This document shows, piece by piece, positions 12,567-21,413 of a stretch of DNA of 64,000 nucleotides. How positions within the stretch are numbered: position 1 is the stretch's first letter; each line of letters begins with the position of its first letter. A program made the position numbers and the translations under genes. The stretch is from an uncultured Acidobacteriia bacterium (lineage in GTDB: Bacteria > Acidobacteriota > Terriglobia > Bryobacterales > Bryobacteraceae): NCBI GenBank assembly GCA_903923395.1, contig CAIXXM010000024.1, forward strand, positions 1 through 64,000, in the 5' to 3' direction. The notes under the pieces were generated by a model, which was given only the letters and a program-made list of their open reading frames with translations, was not told the origin of the DNA and ran no database searches.

Positions 12567-12905
12567 ATGACGCTGAATACCGAACAAATTGGAGATGTGG
12601 TGGTTGTGCTGATGCCGGAGGGTGCGCTCGACGCGGGTGTGGCCCCTGAGTTCAAGGCTGCGGCCGCTGCCCTGGTGGCCCCCGGTGCCAAGGTTGTCTT
12701 CGATCTGAGCACCACCCGTTTCGTGGACAGTTCGGGGCTCGGTGCGATCGTTTCCACCCTGCGGAAGCTCCACGAAGTAAAGGGCGATGTCCGCCTTTGC
12801 TGTCTGAATAAGCCGGTTCGCGCACTTTTCGAACTGGTCAGAATGCATAAGGTTTTCGAAATCTTCAACACACGTGAAGATGCGGTCAACTCTTACGGAG
12901 CCTGA
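12567..12905 (+). CDS. STAS-domain anti-anti-sigma-type regulator (RsbV/SpoIIAA-like)
   Basis: A 112-residue single STAS domain. The phosphorylatable serine lies in TTRFVDSSGLGAIVS; the C-terminal helix region PVRALFELVRMHKVFEIF closely resembles the STAS protein encoded at 31844-32227. I chose ATG at 12567 because GAAAGG lies just upstream; a longer frame opens at 12480 without a ribosome site. It is the first gene of the long EPS operon, 20 nt before the polymerase-like gene. In partner switching, the unphosphorylated form binds an RsbW-type kinase. No kinase is adjacent; the nearest is at 31402-31863. Confidence 0.85.
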   Translation: MTLNTEQIGDVVVVLMPEGALDAGVAPEFKAAAAALVAPGAKVVFDLSTTRFVDSSGLGAIVSTLRKLHEVKGDVRLCCLNKPVRALFELVRMHKVFEIFNTREDAVNSYGA

Positions 12906-12925
12906 CCAGAGGCACCGCGCCGGTC

Positions 12926-14302
12926 ATGGGATTCATCGTCATCATTCCGGGAGTGTTTGCGTTCTTCTATTCGCAGACCCGCGGCGTCGCGGCTGCTTTC
13001 CTGGATTTCTATCTCCCTGTCCTGCTGATGCTGCCGGATTATTACCGCTGGGTTCTTCCCGCGCTGCCTGATCCAACATTTGGCGAAGCGATTATCTTCC
13101 CTCTGACAATCGTGTTTCTTCTGCGCAACAAATGGCGCTTTTCTTTTGGTGATCTGCTCTTTGCCGGTTATGTTGCCGCCAATGGTTATTCCGAATTCAT
13201 CAACGCCGGGTTTGCAGACGCGCAGAACCTTGTTTTCGACCTGCTGTGTACCGTCCTATTTCCCTACATTCTCGCCAAGGGATTGATTGAACCGCTCGAT
13301 CTGGGTGTGAAATTCGCCCGCCGTTTCGTCATCCTGCTGTTCTGGCTCTCAGTGATCTCGGTCTATGAGTTCCGCTTCGGGATGTCTCCCTTTCCCGCGA
13401 TACTGGGGCGTTTCTTTCCGGGGCAGGGCGATGGCTGGGTGACTACCTTCCGCTACGGTTTCGCGCGCGTTGCCGGACCTTACGGCCATGCCATTCTCGC
13501 CGGGCTGATCCTGATCATTGGCTTCCGTTTGCAGCGCTGGCTGGATTGGACGGGCGCCTGGGAATCCAAAAGCAAGAACTTCCCCTGGCTGCCCATGACG
13601 AAGGCCCGTGCGATTACCCTCGGGCTTCTCGGCGGCATCATCATGACGATGGTCAGAGGCCCCTGGCTTGGCGGCTTCATCGGCGCGGCATTCACGTTCA
13701 TCGGCCGGGCGAAAAACCGCAAGCTCGCCTTGATGGGCTTCTTCGCCGCCATCCTGCTGGTTGGCGTCCCGTTCGCTATTTCCGCATACAAATACGCTTC
13801 GGTGGGGCGCTCCAATGCCAAGAGTGATTCGCAGGAGACCGCAGCCTACCGCAAGGAACTTCTCGACAAGTACGTCGACATCGTCAAGGAGCATGCGGTT
13901 TGGGGCTGGGGCACCAGCGGCTGGCCGAAAGTCGGCGGGATGCCCTCCATCGACAACTATTACCTGCTGCTCGCGTTGATGCACGGCGTTGTCTGCATGG
14001 GGATTCTGCTGTTCAGTCTGCTCTACTATTCCGTCCGACTGGTGGTGCGCGGCATGTCCCGTCCGCCGCCCGCTGTGAGAGGCGGTTCGCTGGCCTTCAC
14101 ACTGGCTGCGATTCATGTCGCGATCCTCATCACCATTGCCACTGTCTTTATGGGCGGGCAGGTTCTCGCGATCTGGGCCATGATGGCGGGTTGGTCGGAA
14201 GGCTATCTCAATTCCAAACGCGAGTCCGGGCTGGCGACGGCTGCGGTGCACTCCGGCGTAACCCGGGCAACTCCGTTCGTTTTCGAAAGGGTGGTGGCGT
14301 AA
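12926..14302 (+). CDS. O-antigen ligase/polymerase-like membrane protein (Wzy-type)
   Basis: 458 residues, with many hydrophobic segments along most of its length and a C-terminal hydrophilic loop followed by further membrane helices, the usual layout of Wzy polymerases and O-antigen ligases. The segment VWGWGTSGWPKVGGMPSIDN near residue 330 matches the conserved region that precedes the last helices in the Wzy_C family. It likely polymerises lipid-linked repeat units in the periplasm. It lies between the STAS regulator and a glycosyltransferase whose start follows the stop by 1 nt. Polymerase versus ligase cannot be decided here; polymerase is favoured because Wzx, Wza and Wzc-like genes share the operon. 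Confidence 0.75.
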   Translation: MGFIVIIPGVFAFFYSQTRGVAAAFLDFYLPVLLMLPDYYRWVLPALPDPTFGEAIIFPLTIVFLLRNKWRFSFGDLLFAGYVAANGYSEFINAGFADAQNLVFDLLCTVLFPYILAKGLIEPLDLGVKFARRFVILLFWLSVISVYEFRFGMSPFPAILGRFFPGQGDGWVTTFRYGFARVAGPYGHAILAGLILIIGFRLQRWLDWTGAWESKSKNFPWLPMTKARAITLGLLGGIIMTMVRGPWLGGFIGAAFTFIGRAKNRKLALMGFFAAILLVGVPFAISAYKYASVGRSNAKSDSQETAAYRKELLDKYVDIVKEHAVWGWGTSGWPKVGGMPSIDNYYLLLALMHGVVCMGILLFSLLYYSVRLVVRGMSRPPPAVRGGSLAFTLAAIHVAILITIATVFMGGQVLAIWAMMAGWSEGYLNSKRESGLATAAVHSGVTRATPFVFERVVA

Positions 14303-14303
14303 C

Positions 14304-15527
14304 ATGCTCCGAATTGGCTATCTGGTCAGCCGTTATCCGGCGATCTCCCACACTTTCATCCTCCGCGAAGTGCGCGAATTGCGCCGCCTCGGATTTGAAA
14401 TTGCGGTTGCCTCCATCAATGATCCTGACCGTCCACCCTCCGGCCTGACCGAAGAGGAACGTGCCGAAGCGGCGGCAACTTACTACATCAAGAGCGCGGG
14501 GCTGGGTGCCGCGCTGCCCGCCGCGCTGCAAACGCTGCTCGAACGTCCAGGCGCATTCGCAGCAGCACTCTGGTTCTCGATTCGCCTCGGCGGCATGGAC
14601 CTGAAGCGAATCCTCTACGGCGTCCTTTACTTCGCCGAAGCGGTTCTTCTGGGCCGTTGGATGAAGTCCAGGAATCTGCACCGGCTGCACGTCCACTTTG
14701 CAACGCCCGCGGCCACGGTCGCGATGATCACGGCGAAGCTGTTTCCCATTACCTTCTCAATGACCGTGCATGGCCCGGATGAGTTTTATGACGTGCCCGG
14801 CTACTATCTCGAAAAGAAGATCGCGACGGCTTCCCTGGTCTGTGCGATCAGCGACTATGCCCGCAGTCAACTCATCCGTCTGGCACCGGCAGCGGCTTGG
14901 GGCAAAGTGGAAATCACGCGTCTCGGTGTGGACCCGGAAGTCTTCGCTGCACGGCCTCCGAAGCCACCGGGTGACGTGTTCGAAGTTCTTTGCGTCGGCC
15001 GTCTGGTGAATGCCAAAGGCCAGCAGATTTTGCTCGAAGCCATGGTCCATCTGCGTGCCGCCGGGCGTCCGGTCCATTTGCGCTTTGTGGGAGATGGCCC
15101 GGACCGCGCCGCGCTTACCGCCCGTGCGGCGGCGCTAGGCCTCGCCGGGGCCGTGACCTTTGAAGGCGCCGTGAACCAGGATCGAATCCGCGCGTTTTAC
15201 AACGCCTGCGATATCTTCGCTCTGCCCAGTTTCGCGGAAGGGATTCCCGTGGTGCTGATGGAAGCCATGGCCATGGAGATCCCCTGCGTCACCACCTGGA
15301 TCACTGGCATCCCCGAGTTGATCCGCAATGGAGAAGACGGGCTTTTGGTGCCGCCGGGAAATGAACGGGCGCTTGCTGATGCCATCGCGCGCTTGATGGA
15401 TGACCCCGCGCTTCGCTCACGTCTCGGCCCTGCAGGACGCGCCCGTGTGCTGGCGGCTTACAATCTGAAACCGAGTGTGGAGCGGCTCGCCGAAGTCTTC
15501 CGCGCCCATTTTGGTGGAGGGAAATAG
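14304..15527 (+). CDS. Glycosyltransferase family 4 (GT-B fold)
   Basis: 407 residues, retaining GT-B enzyme. The N-terminal Rossmann half starts RIGYLVSRYPAISHTFILRE, typical of the WcaL/colanic acid subgroup; the C-terminal donor half has VGRLVNAKGQQILLEA and the E-x7-E element in FAEGIPVVLMEAMAMEIP near residue 310. It likely adds a sugar to the lipid-linked EPS repeat on the cytosolic face. It starts 1 nt after the upstream stop. Confidence 0.88.
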   Translation: MLRIGYLVSRYPAISHTFILREVRELRRLGFEIAVASINDPDRPPSGLTEEERAEAAATYYIKSAGLGAALPAALQTLLERPGAFAAALWFSIRLGGMDLKRILYGVLYFAEAVLLGRWMKSRNLHRLHVHFATPAATVAMITAKLFPITFSMTVHGPDEFYDVPGYYLEKKIATASLVCAISDYARSQLIRLAPAAAWGKVEITRLGVDPEVFAARPPKPPGDVFEVLCVGRLVNAKGQQILLEAMVHLRAAGRPVHLRFVGDGPDRAALTARAAALGLAGAVTFEGAVNQDRIRAFYNACDIFALPSFAEGIPVVLMEAMAMEIPCVTTWITGIPELIRNGEDGLLVPPGNERALADAIARLMDDPALRSRLGPAGRARVLAAYNLKPSVERLAEVFRAHFGGGK

Positions 15528-15528
15528 A

Positions 15529-17706
15529 GTGCAACTGGTGGTCCGATCCGCCGTTGTTTCCCTGCTGCTTGGCGCGGCCTGGTTTGCCTTTTGGCACGCG
15601 GGTCCCCCAGTCGTGCAGGCCTCCACGGCGGTGGTGGTGAAGGATGTCCGCCGCATGGGTGTGAACCTTGGGTCGTGGACTTCCTGGGGGGCGGAACAAC
15701 TCGCCTCCAACGTGATCAAGAATCCGGGGTTTGAGGGCAATGTAGACCGGAGCATCGTTGTGGTCCACAGGGCGGAGGGTAATTCCTTCACCGAAGCTCC
15801 GGGGGTTACCGGCAGACCGGATGGCTTTTGGAAAGGCGCGGCCTTCCAAGTGCGCAGTGGCCGCAACGCTGGTCTTTCCGGCACGCTGGAATCTTCGCGG
15901 GCCAAGGGGCCTGCCGGATTACCCGAATACACTGCTGCTTCGGATATGCGGGGCATCGAAAGCGGGAGTATCATCTCCCTCACACGTACCGATGATGCCA
16001 GCCTTCCCGCAGACTGGTGGTTTGATCAGAAACCCGGCGCGGCGTTCGAAATGGAAAACCGCGACCGCCGGCCAGAGAGCCCAGGCGCCAGTTCCCTGCG
16101 CATTCATTCCTCGCGTGGAACGCCTGCGCGCGTCGATTCTTACCTCGATGCCATCGGTAGCCGTGCAGGCAGTATGTTGCCGGTCCACGGTCGCTGGAGT
16201 CTCGCCTTCTGGGCCCGCCTGGAACGTGGTTCCGCCGCCTTGCAGGTGTCCTTCGGGCGGCAGAAAATGAAGCCGTTTGTCGATACCCGCGTGCCTCTCG
16301 GCAGTGCCTGGCGGCGCTTCGATTATGCCTTTACCGCCAGTGGGGATGCGCCTCCCGAAATGCTGGATCTCCGCTTCGAGGTTGCCGCGCCAGACCAGGG
16401 AGATGTCCTGCTCGACGATGTGGAACTACGCAGCAGCGCGGACCCCGGGCCGTTCCGTCACCAGGCGGTGGAGGACTTGCGCTATCTCCACCCCGCGTAT
16501 CTTCGGGATTGGGAAGGGCAGCTGGGCGATACCTTCGACAACCGCATTGCCGCCCCGCTTGCCCGCCGTACCTCGCGCTACCGCCCTGGTCCGATCAGTG
16601 AGGCCGATTTCCATTACGGCTTGCCCGAATTTCTGACGCTCGCCGCGGAGGTAGGTGCCTCACCGTGGGTGGTCATCCCCACCACCTTTTCTGAAGACGA
16701 ATGTGGCAGGCTGGGTTCATTTCTGGCGGGCGTGCAACAGCAGCATCATTTCCAGGAAATCCTCGTCGAGTTCGGCAACGAGAACTGGAACACTCTGTTC
16801 CGTCCAGCAGGTATTCCGGACGCTGCAACGCATGGTCAGGTGGCAGACCGTTGCTTTCGCCAGCTGCGCCGCGCCGCCGGAGAGATACCCTTGTTGACGG
16901 TGATCAACGGACAGCATGCCAATCCAACCGCCGCTGCTGCATTTGCGTCCGCCAGCGGGAATGCCGATATCCTCGCGGTCGCCCCGTACTTGCTGCGTGC
17001 CCTGGATACCGGAACTTCTTTGGACGCTGCTTTCGGACAACTTTTCGAAGCCGATGGCGGCAGGTTGAAGGGCATTCAGTCCGCAGCGTCTTCCGTTCAT
17101 AAGGAAACTGCGGTTTACGAGATAAATCTTCACACGGATGGAGGTACCGCGAAGGATAATGAGCGCATGCGGATTACCTCCGGCCAGGCGTCAGGCACTG
17201 CCATCGCGGTTCAAATGCTCGACTCCCTCGCAGCGGGTGTCCGGCGGCAGTGTGTCTACACGCTGGCGGGGTTCGATAACAACAGCGCCGCGCCCGGCGG
17301 TCATGTCCGTCTTTGGGGTATCGCCCGGGATCTTGCGTCCGGGTTGCGGCTTCGCCCCTCCGGATTGGCCATCCGGTTGGTGAACCAGGCAGTCCATGGA
17401 GACTTGATGCGATCCGAATCGACAGATACGGCGATCCGCGCCTACGTCTTCCGCGGTGCCGGCCGCTGGAGTGCCGTGATCGCTTCCACCAGTCCGGAAA
17501 CAAAGCAGGTCCAGGTGAAGTTCCCCGCGCAAAGTGCCCTTCCGACAACTGCCTACACTTTTTCCGCTGACTCACCGGCCGCGACCAACGAAGATGAGGA
17601 GCGGGTCACCATCCAGGCCATGAAAGTTACGTTCACAGGGGACACCACCCAAGTGCAGCTTCCGCCTTACGGTCTGGCAGCCCTGGTGCCGGGGGACTTG
17701 CAATGA
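15529..17706 (+). CDS. Exported glycoside-hydrolase-like protein of the EPS operon
   Basis: 725 residues. GTG at 15529 has GGAGG 8 nt upstream and directly follows the preceding stop; a longer frame from 15475 would only overlap the previous gene. The N-terminus has a hydrophobic export signal or anchor (VVSLLLGAAWFAFWHAG). A region starting NPGFEG looks like a carbohydrate-binding beta-sandwich. The central part resembles clan A TIM-barrel glycosidases: EFGNENWN places a likely acid/base Glu at 418. It may trim or edit the polymer in the periplasm, as EPS-linked hydrolases do in other systems. The family was not identified and substrate is unknown. Confidence 0.6.
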   Translation: MQLVVRSAVVSLLLGAAWFAFWHAGPPVVQASTAVVVKDVRRMGVNLGSWTSWGAEQLASNVIKNPGFEGNVDRSIVVVHRAEGNSFTEAPGVTGRPDGFWKGAAFQVRSGRNAGLSGTLESSRAKGPAGLPEYTAASDMRGIESGSIISLTRTDDASLPADWWFDQKPGAAFEMENRDRRPESPGASSLRIHSSRGTPARVDSYLDAIGSRAGSMLPVHGRWSLAFWARLERGSAALQVSFGRQKMKPFVDTRVPLGSAWRRFDYAFTASGDAPPEMLDLRFEVAAPDQGDVLLDDVELRSSADPGPFRHQAVEDLRYLHPAYLRDWEGQLGDTFDNRIAAPLARRTSRYRPGPISEADFHYGLPEFLTLAAEVGASPWVVIPTTFSEDECGRLGSFLAGVQQQHHFQEILVEFGNENWNTLFRPAGIPDAATHGQVADRCFRQLRRAAGEIPLLTVINGQHANPTAAAAFASASGNADILAVAPYLLRALDTGTSLDAAFGQLFEADGGRLKGIQSAASSVHKETAVYEINLHTDGGTAKDNERMRITSGQASGTAIAVQMLDSLAAGVRRQCVYTLAGFDNNSAAPGGHVRLWGIARDLASGLRLRPSGLAIRLVNQAVHGDLMRSESTDTAIRAYVFRGAGRWSAVIASTSPETKQVQVKFPAQSALPTTAYTFSADSPAATNEDEERVTIQAMKVTFTGDTTQVQLPPYGLAALVPGDLQ

Positions 17707-18911
17707 CGCTGGATATGGTTTGGGCAACATTGGGCAGCGCGAGTGCGCTGGTGAGTCTGCCGGGGTCAGTGGAACTCCTGGTGCTGACCGCCGGTGCCGC
17801 CTTACCTGTTCGCCGGATGCCCGTCCGGGGTAACTTTTCCACTTACAAACTGGCCGTCGTCATTCCGGCGCATAATGAAGAACTCCAGATCGCATCCACC
17901 GTGCAAAGTGTTTTGCACGCAAGGCTGGATGGCATCCAGTTGACCACGGTGGTGATTGCCGATAACTGCACGGACAGTACTGCCGCACGCGCGGAAGCCG
18001 CTGGTGCCCGCACTCTGGTTCGTTTCAATGACCAGCAGCGGGGCAAGGGTTATGCTCTGGATTACTCCTTCCAGATCTTGATGCCGGAAGGCTACGATGG
18101 CTTCCTGATTGTGGATGCCGACACCGAGGTTGCCAAAGAGGCGATACAGGAAGTTGTTCGTGCGCTGGAGAATGGTGCCGACGCCGTGCAATGCCGCTAT
18201 CTGGTGCGTAACCCCGGCGCCTCTGCACGAACCCGCCTGATGAGTGTGGCACTTATGGCATTTAACGTGCTGCGACCAAGAGGTAGATACCGCTGGGGCT
18301 TATCTGCAGGAATCAACGGCAACGGCTTCGCACTAAGCGCAGCCACTTTGCGCGCGGTGCCTTACGGTGCCGCATCTCTGGTGGAAGACTTGGAATACCA
18401 TTTGGATCTTGTACGGGCGGGCCGCAGGGTTTGGTTTGCGGATGGGGCTGAAGTGCGCGGCGATATGCCCGCCTCCGGCAAAGGCGTCAGCACGCAGCGC
18501 ACACGCTGGGAAGGCGGCCGCTTCCGTATGCTTGCGGAACGCGCGCCGTTGCTTGCGGTGGAAGTGCTGCGGGGTCGTTTCCGTCTGCTGGAGCCGCTGG
18601 GAGATCTGGTGCTGTTACCGCTCGCGTTCCACTCCACATTGCTGCTTGCTGCCTGTGCCTTTCCGTTCGGGCCTTCCCGTGCTATTGGACTCGCGGGAGT
18701 TGCCGTCCTGGTGCTGCATCTGATCGTCGCCGTCTTTGTTGGCCGCGGCGGCTGGGCCGAAGTGGCGGCTCTGGCGACTGCGCCATTCTATGTCGCCTGG
18801 AAGTTGATGTTACTCCCGGCGGTACTGGCATCGTCACGGGCCAAGACAGCATGGGTCCGCACGGAACGTTCCGGAGAGAAACAGTCTGACGGGAAAGGGA
18901 AGTCCGCGTGA
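17703..18911 (+). CDS. Membrane glycosyltransferase family 2
   Basis: 402 residues. An N-terminal hydrophobic segment precedes the catalytic domain (VVIPAHNEELQIASTVQSVL; metal-binding DADTEV near residue 139). TQRTRWEGGR near residue 265 corresponds to the Q-x-x-R-W motif of processive and polyprenol-linked GT2 enzymes. Two C-terminal membrane segments follow (LVLLPLAFHSTLLLAACAF and a second near residue 340). Overlaps the previous gene by 4 nt (ATGA). Either processive synthesis or single-sugar transfer is possible; its place within a Wzx/Wzy operon favours the latter. Confidence 0.85.
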   Translation: MTLDMVWATLGSASALVSLPGSVELLVLTAGAALPVRRMPVRGNFSTYKLAVVIPAHNEELQIASTVQSVLHARLDGIQLTTVVIADNCTDSTAARAEAAGARTLVRFNDQQRGKGYALDYSFQILMPEGYDGFLIVDADTEVAKEAIQEVVRALENGADAVQCRYLVRNPGASARTRLMSVALMAFNVLRPRGRYRWGLSAGINGNGFALSAATLRAVPYGAASLVEDLEYHLDLVRAGRRVWFADGAEVRGDMPASGKGVSTQRTRWEGGRFRMLAERAPLLAVEVLRGRFRLLEPLGDLVLLPLAFHSTLLLAACAFPFGPSRAIGLAGVAVLVLHLIVAVFVGRGGWAEVAALATAPFYVAWKLMLLPAVLASSRAKTAWVRTERSGEKQSDGKGKSA

Positions 18912-19903
18912 ACAATTCATCCGCTCCGGTTGTTTCCATCGTCATCGTTTCGTTCAACACCAGAGATCTGTTGCGCGAGTGCCTGCAAAGTCTCGACAAT
19001 GAGGCCGGCGGGATCCCGCGCGAAGTCTTTGTGGTGGATAACATCTCGCGCGATGGCTCGGCTGACATGGTGGAACAGGAATTCCCGGATGTGAAGCTCA
19101 TCCGCAGCACGGTGAATCTTGGGTTCGCGGCGGCCAACAATAAGGCGTTTCCATTTTGCACTGGCAAGTATGTGGTGCTTTTGAATTCAGATGCTTTCCT
19201 GAAACCGCAGGCCCTGCAGCGCGCCATCGCCTACATGGATGCTGACCCGCGCATCGGACTGGGCGGCGCGCGGCTTGTCGGCAGAGATGATTCCTGGCAA
19301 CCCTCAGCCCGTATGTTCCCTTCCGTGCTGAATGACTTTCTGATGTTATCCGGACTCTCCGGGAAGTATCCTCGTTCCCGCTTCTTCGGACGCTATGACC
19401 GGACCTGGGCTGACCAGAATGCACCCGCCGACGTGGACTGGGTTCCCGGTGCTTTTTCGGTCATCCGCCGGGATGTTCTGGAATCCGTGGGTTACTTCGA
19501 TGAAAACTTCTTTCTCTATTACGAGGAAGTTGATCTTTGTTTGCGCATCCGCCAAGCTGGCTACATCGTCCGCTATTGGCCGGATGTGGTGGTGATTCAT
19601 CTGGGGGGCGAATCTTCGAAAACAGTCTCGAACGTGGCATTCTCAAAATCCGGTTCGCAACTGGCTCTCTGGCGCATGCGTGCGGGCTTTCTCTATCACC
19701 GCAAACACCACGGGTCCTCCGGGGCTTGGCGGATTTACCAGTTGGAATTACAGTGGCACAAACTGCGTTGGATGAAGAACGCCAAGTCCTCTGACCCGGC
19801 GGCAAAGGCTAAAGCAGAGGAATCCGCGCGGCTCATGGAACTGCTTGCCCGTGCGTGGCAGGAAACCAAGGGCGGACTGGTGTCGCCCCCGAGGCCCTGG
19901 TGA
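18908..19903 (+). CDS. Glycosyltransferase family 2, rhamnosyltransferase-like
   Basis: 331 residues. VSIVIVSFNTRDLLRECLQS and FVVDNISRDGSADMV mark the donor site; VVLLNSDAFLKP is the DxD-type metal site near residue 95, and FFLYYEEVDLCLRIRQAGY carries the catalytic-base region typical of WbbL-like enzymes. Rhamnose as the donor sugar is suggested by the subgroup and by dTDP-sugar genes at 380-2876, but rmlD is not in the window. Starts within the previous stop (4-nt overlap). Confidence 0.85.
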   Translation: MNNSSAPVVSIVIVSFNTRDLLRECLQSLDNEAGGIPREVFVVDNISRDGSADMVEQEFPDVKLIRSTVNLGFAAANNKAFPFCTGKYVVLLNSDAFLKPQALQRAIAYMDADPRIGLGGARLVGRDDSWQPSARMFPSVLNDFLMLSGLSGKYPRSRFFGRYDRTWADQNAPADVDWVPGAFSVIRRDVLESVGYFDENFFLYYEEVDLCLRIRQAGYIVRYWPDVVVIHLGGESSKTVSNVAFSKSGSQLALWRMRAGFLYHRKHHGSSGAWRIYQLELQWHKLRWMKNAKSSDPAAKAKAEESARLMELLARAWQETKGGLVSPPRPW

Positions 19904-19906
19904 CCT

Positions 19907-20419
19907 ATGTTTGAGAATCTCAGGGAAGATTGGCGGACTTATGAAGGCGACATCACCAGACAGGGACTCTGGGTCATGGTGGTGTATCGCTTTGGGCGCT
20001 GGCGGTACACCGTAAAACCCGCCCTGTTCCGCGTGCCGCTGTCCTTTCTCTATAAGGTATTCAAGCTGCTAAGCCAGATTCTTACCGGGATTGATTTGCC
20101 CTGCGAGGTCGGACTGGGCCACCGTTTCCGCATTGAACACTTCGGGGGAATTATCATCAGCGGGGATGCTGTTTTTGGTGACGATGTGATTATCCGGAAC
20201 AATGTGACCGTGGGACTTCGCCGCACCGGCGTACGGGGCGCGCCACGCTTCGGAAACCGTGTGGATATCGGCGCCGGCGCGGTTATCCTCGGTGATATAA
20301 CGATTGGCGACGATGTAAGTATTGGCGCAAATGCTGTTGTCCTCAAGGATGTACCCCCCAACTCCATCGCGATCGGCGTGCCTGCCACGGTGCGTCCGAA
20401 GAAGGGAGCGCAAGCATGA
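19907..20419 (+). CDS. Serine-acetyltransferase-like hexapeptide acyltransferase
   Basis: 170 residues. The N-terminal helical part (LREDWRTYEGDITRQGLWVM) is like CysE-type enzymes of polysaccharide loci. The C-terminal left-handed beta-helix has repeats such as DDVIIRNNVTVG, NRVDIGAGAVILG and DVSIGANAVVLKDVPPNS. The catalytic His is likely in GLGHRFRIEHFGG near residue 75. Within EPS operons such proteins usually O-acetylate a sugar rather than make cysteine. It lies 3 nt after a glycosyltransferase and overlaps the Wza-type gene by 4 nt. Confidence 0.8.
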   Translation: MFENLREDWRTYEGDITRQGLWVMVVYRFGRWRYTVKPALFRVPLSFLYKVFKLLSQILTGIDLPCEVGLGHRFRIEHFGGIIISGDAVFGDDVIIRNNVTVGLRRTGVRGAPRFGNRVDIGAGAVILGDITIGDDVSIGANAVVLKDVPPNSIAIGVPATVRPKKGAQA

Positions 20420-21411
20420 GGCGGATCTATCTGCTCAGCCTCATTCCGTGGCTTCTGTTCCAGCCCGAACTGGTGGCACAGAAGCCCGATAAGAAGGCAC
20501 CGCCGCCGCCGGAATTTCACATCCGTCAGAAGCAACGCGAGATCTCGCCGGAAGATATTGTCAAAGAGTTCTCCGCGCCGCCCATCGAATCCTATACGCT
20601 CTTTCCCGGCGATGAAATCAACATCGAAGTCTGGGGCCACGCCGAACTTTCCGGCAAACACATTCTGGGGCCGGATGGCAAGATTACTCTTCCGGTTGCC
20701 GGTCCGATCAAGATCTCTGAACTTACGAGAGAACAAACGCAGGATATTGTTACGTCGACGCTGGGGCGTTACTATGCGGATATCTCCGTAACTGTCCGCG
20801 TGGATAAGTACAGCTCCTGGCATATCTATATCCTTGGCCGTGTTGGTTCACCGGGGGCTCTCCAGTTTGATGTCCAGCCGAATCTGCTCCAGGTTCTGAC
20901 CCGTGCCGCAAGTCTGCCGATCGGCGGTATTGGCGCTGATAAAGCAGGGCTTGTCCGCTGTGCGATCTTCCGCGGGAATGACAAGATCGTTTGGGTGGAT
21001 CTGAAGCAGTTACTGGCCCGTGGCAACCTTGCGCTGAACATCAACCTCGCCCGCAATGACTTGATCTATCTTCCTGATGCCGATGACCAGCTGATCTATG
21101 TTCTTGGGGAAGTGAAGACACCGGGTGCACTCCGTCTCACTCCGGATATGTCTCTGCTGGATGCTTTCGCCCTCGCAGGAGGGGCGACTGAGGATTCGAA
21201 GAAGCACGTTACTCTCATCCGTCCCAGTATTGGCAAACAGATTGATTTCACACTGGGGGAGATCCTTTCTCCCAAGAAGAACACAAATTACTCTCTCGAA
21301 GAGGGCGACATCATCTATGTCCCCAAGAGCGGCATCGCTACTTTCGGCTACATCATGCAAAAGGCTAATCCGCTTTCCAGCTTTGCCATTATCGCGAACA
21401 CCCTCAAATAA
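20416..21411 (+). CDS. Polysaccharide export protein (Wza family)
   Basis: 331 residues, periplasmic/outer-membrane export channel component. A signal peptide (IYLLSLIPWLLFQPELVAQ) has no lipobox cysteine, unlike E. coli Wza, so it is not an obvious lipoprotein. The Poly_export domain begins at YTLFPGDEINIEVWGHAEL (about residue 58), followed by two SLBB-type domains (IYILGRVGSPGALQF and IYVLGEVKTPGALRL). Together with the Wzc-like product of the next gene, 2 nt on, it would carry finished polymer across the envelope. Confidence 0.9.
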   Translation: MRRIYLLSLIPWLLFQPELVAQKPDKKAPPPPEFHIRQKQREISPEDIVKEFSAPPIESYTLFPGDEINIEVWGHAELSGKHILGPDGKITLPVAGPIKISELTREQTQDIVTSTLGRYYADISVTVRVDKYSSWHIYILGRVGSPGALQFDVQPNLLQVLTRAASLPIGGIGADKAGLVRCAIFRGNDKIVWVDLKQLLARGNLALNINLARNDLIYLPDADDQLIYVLGEVKTPGALRLTPDMSLLDAFALAGGATEDSKKHVTLIRPSIGKQIDFTLGEILSPKKNTNYSLEEGDIIYVPKSGIATFGYIMQKANPLSSFAIIANTLK

Positions 21412-21413
21412 CA

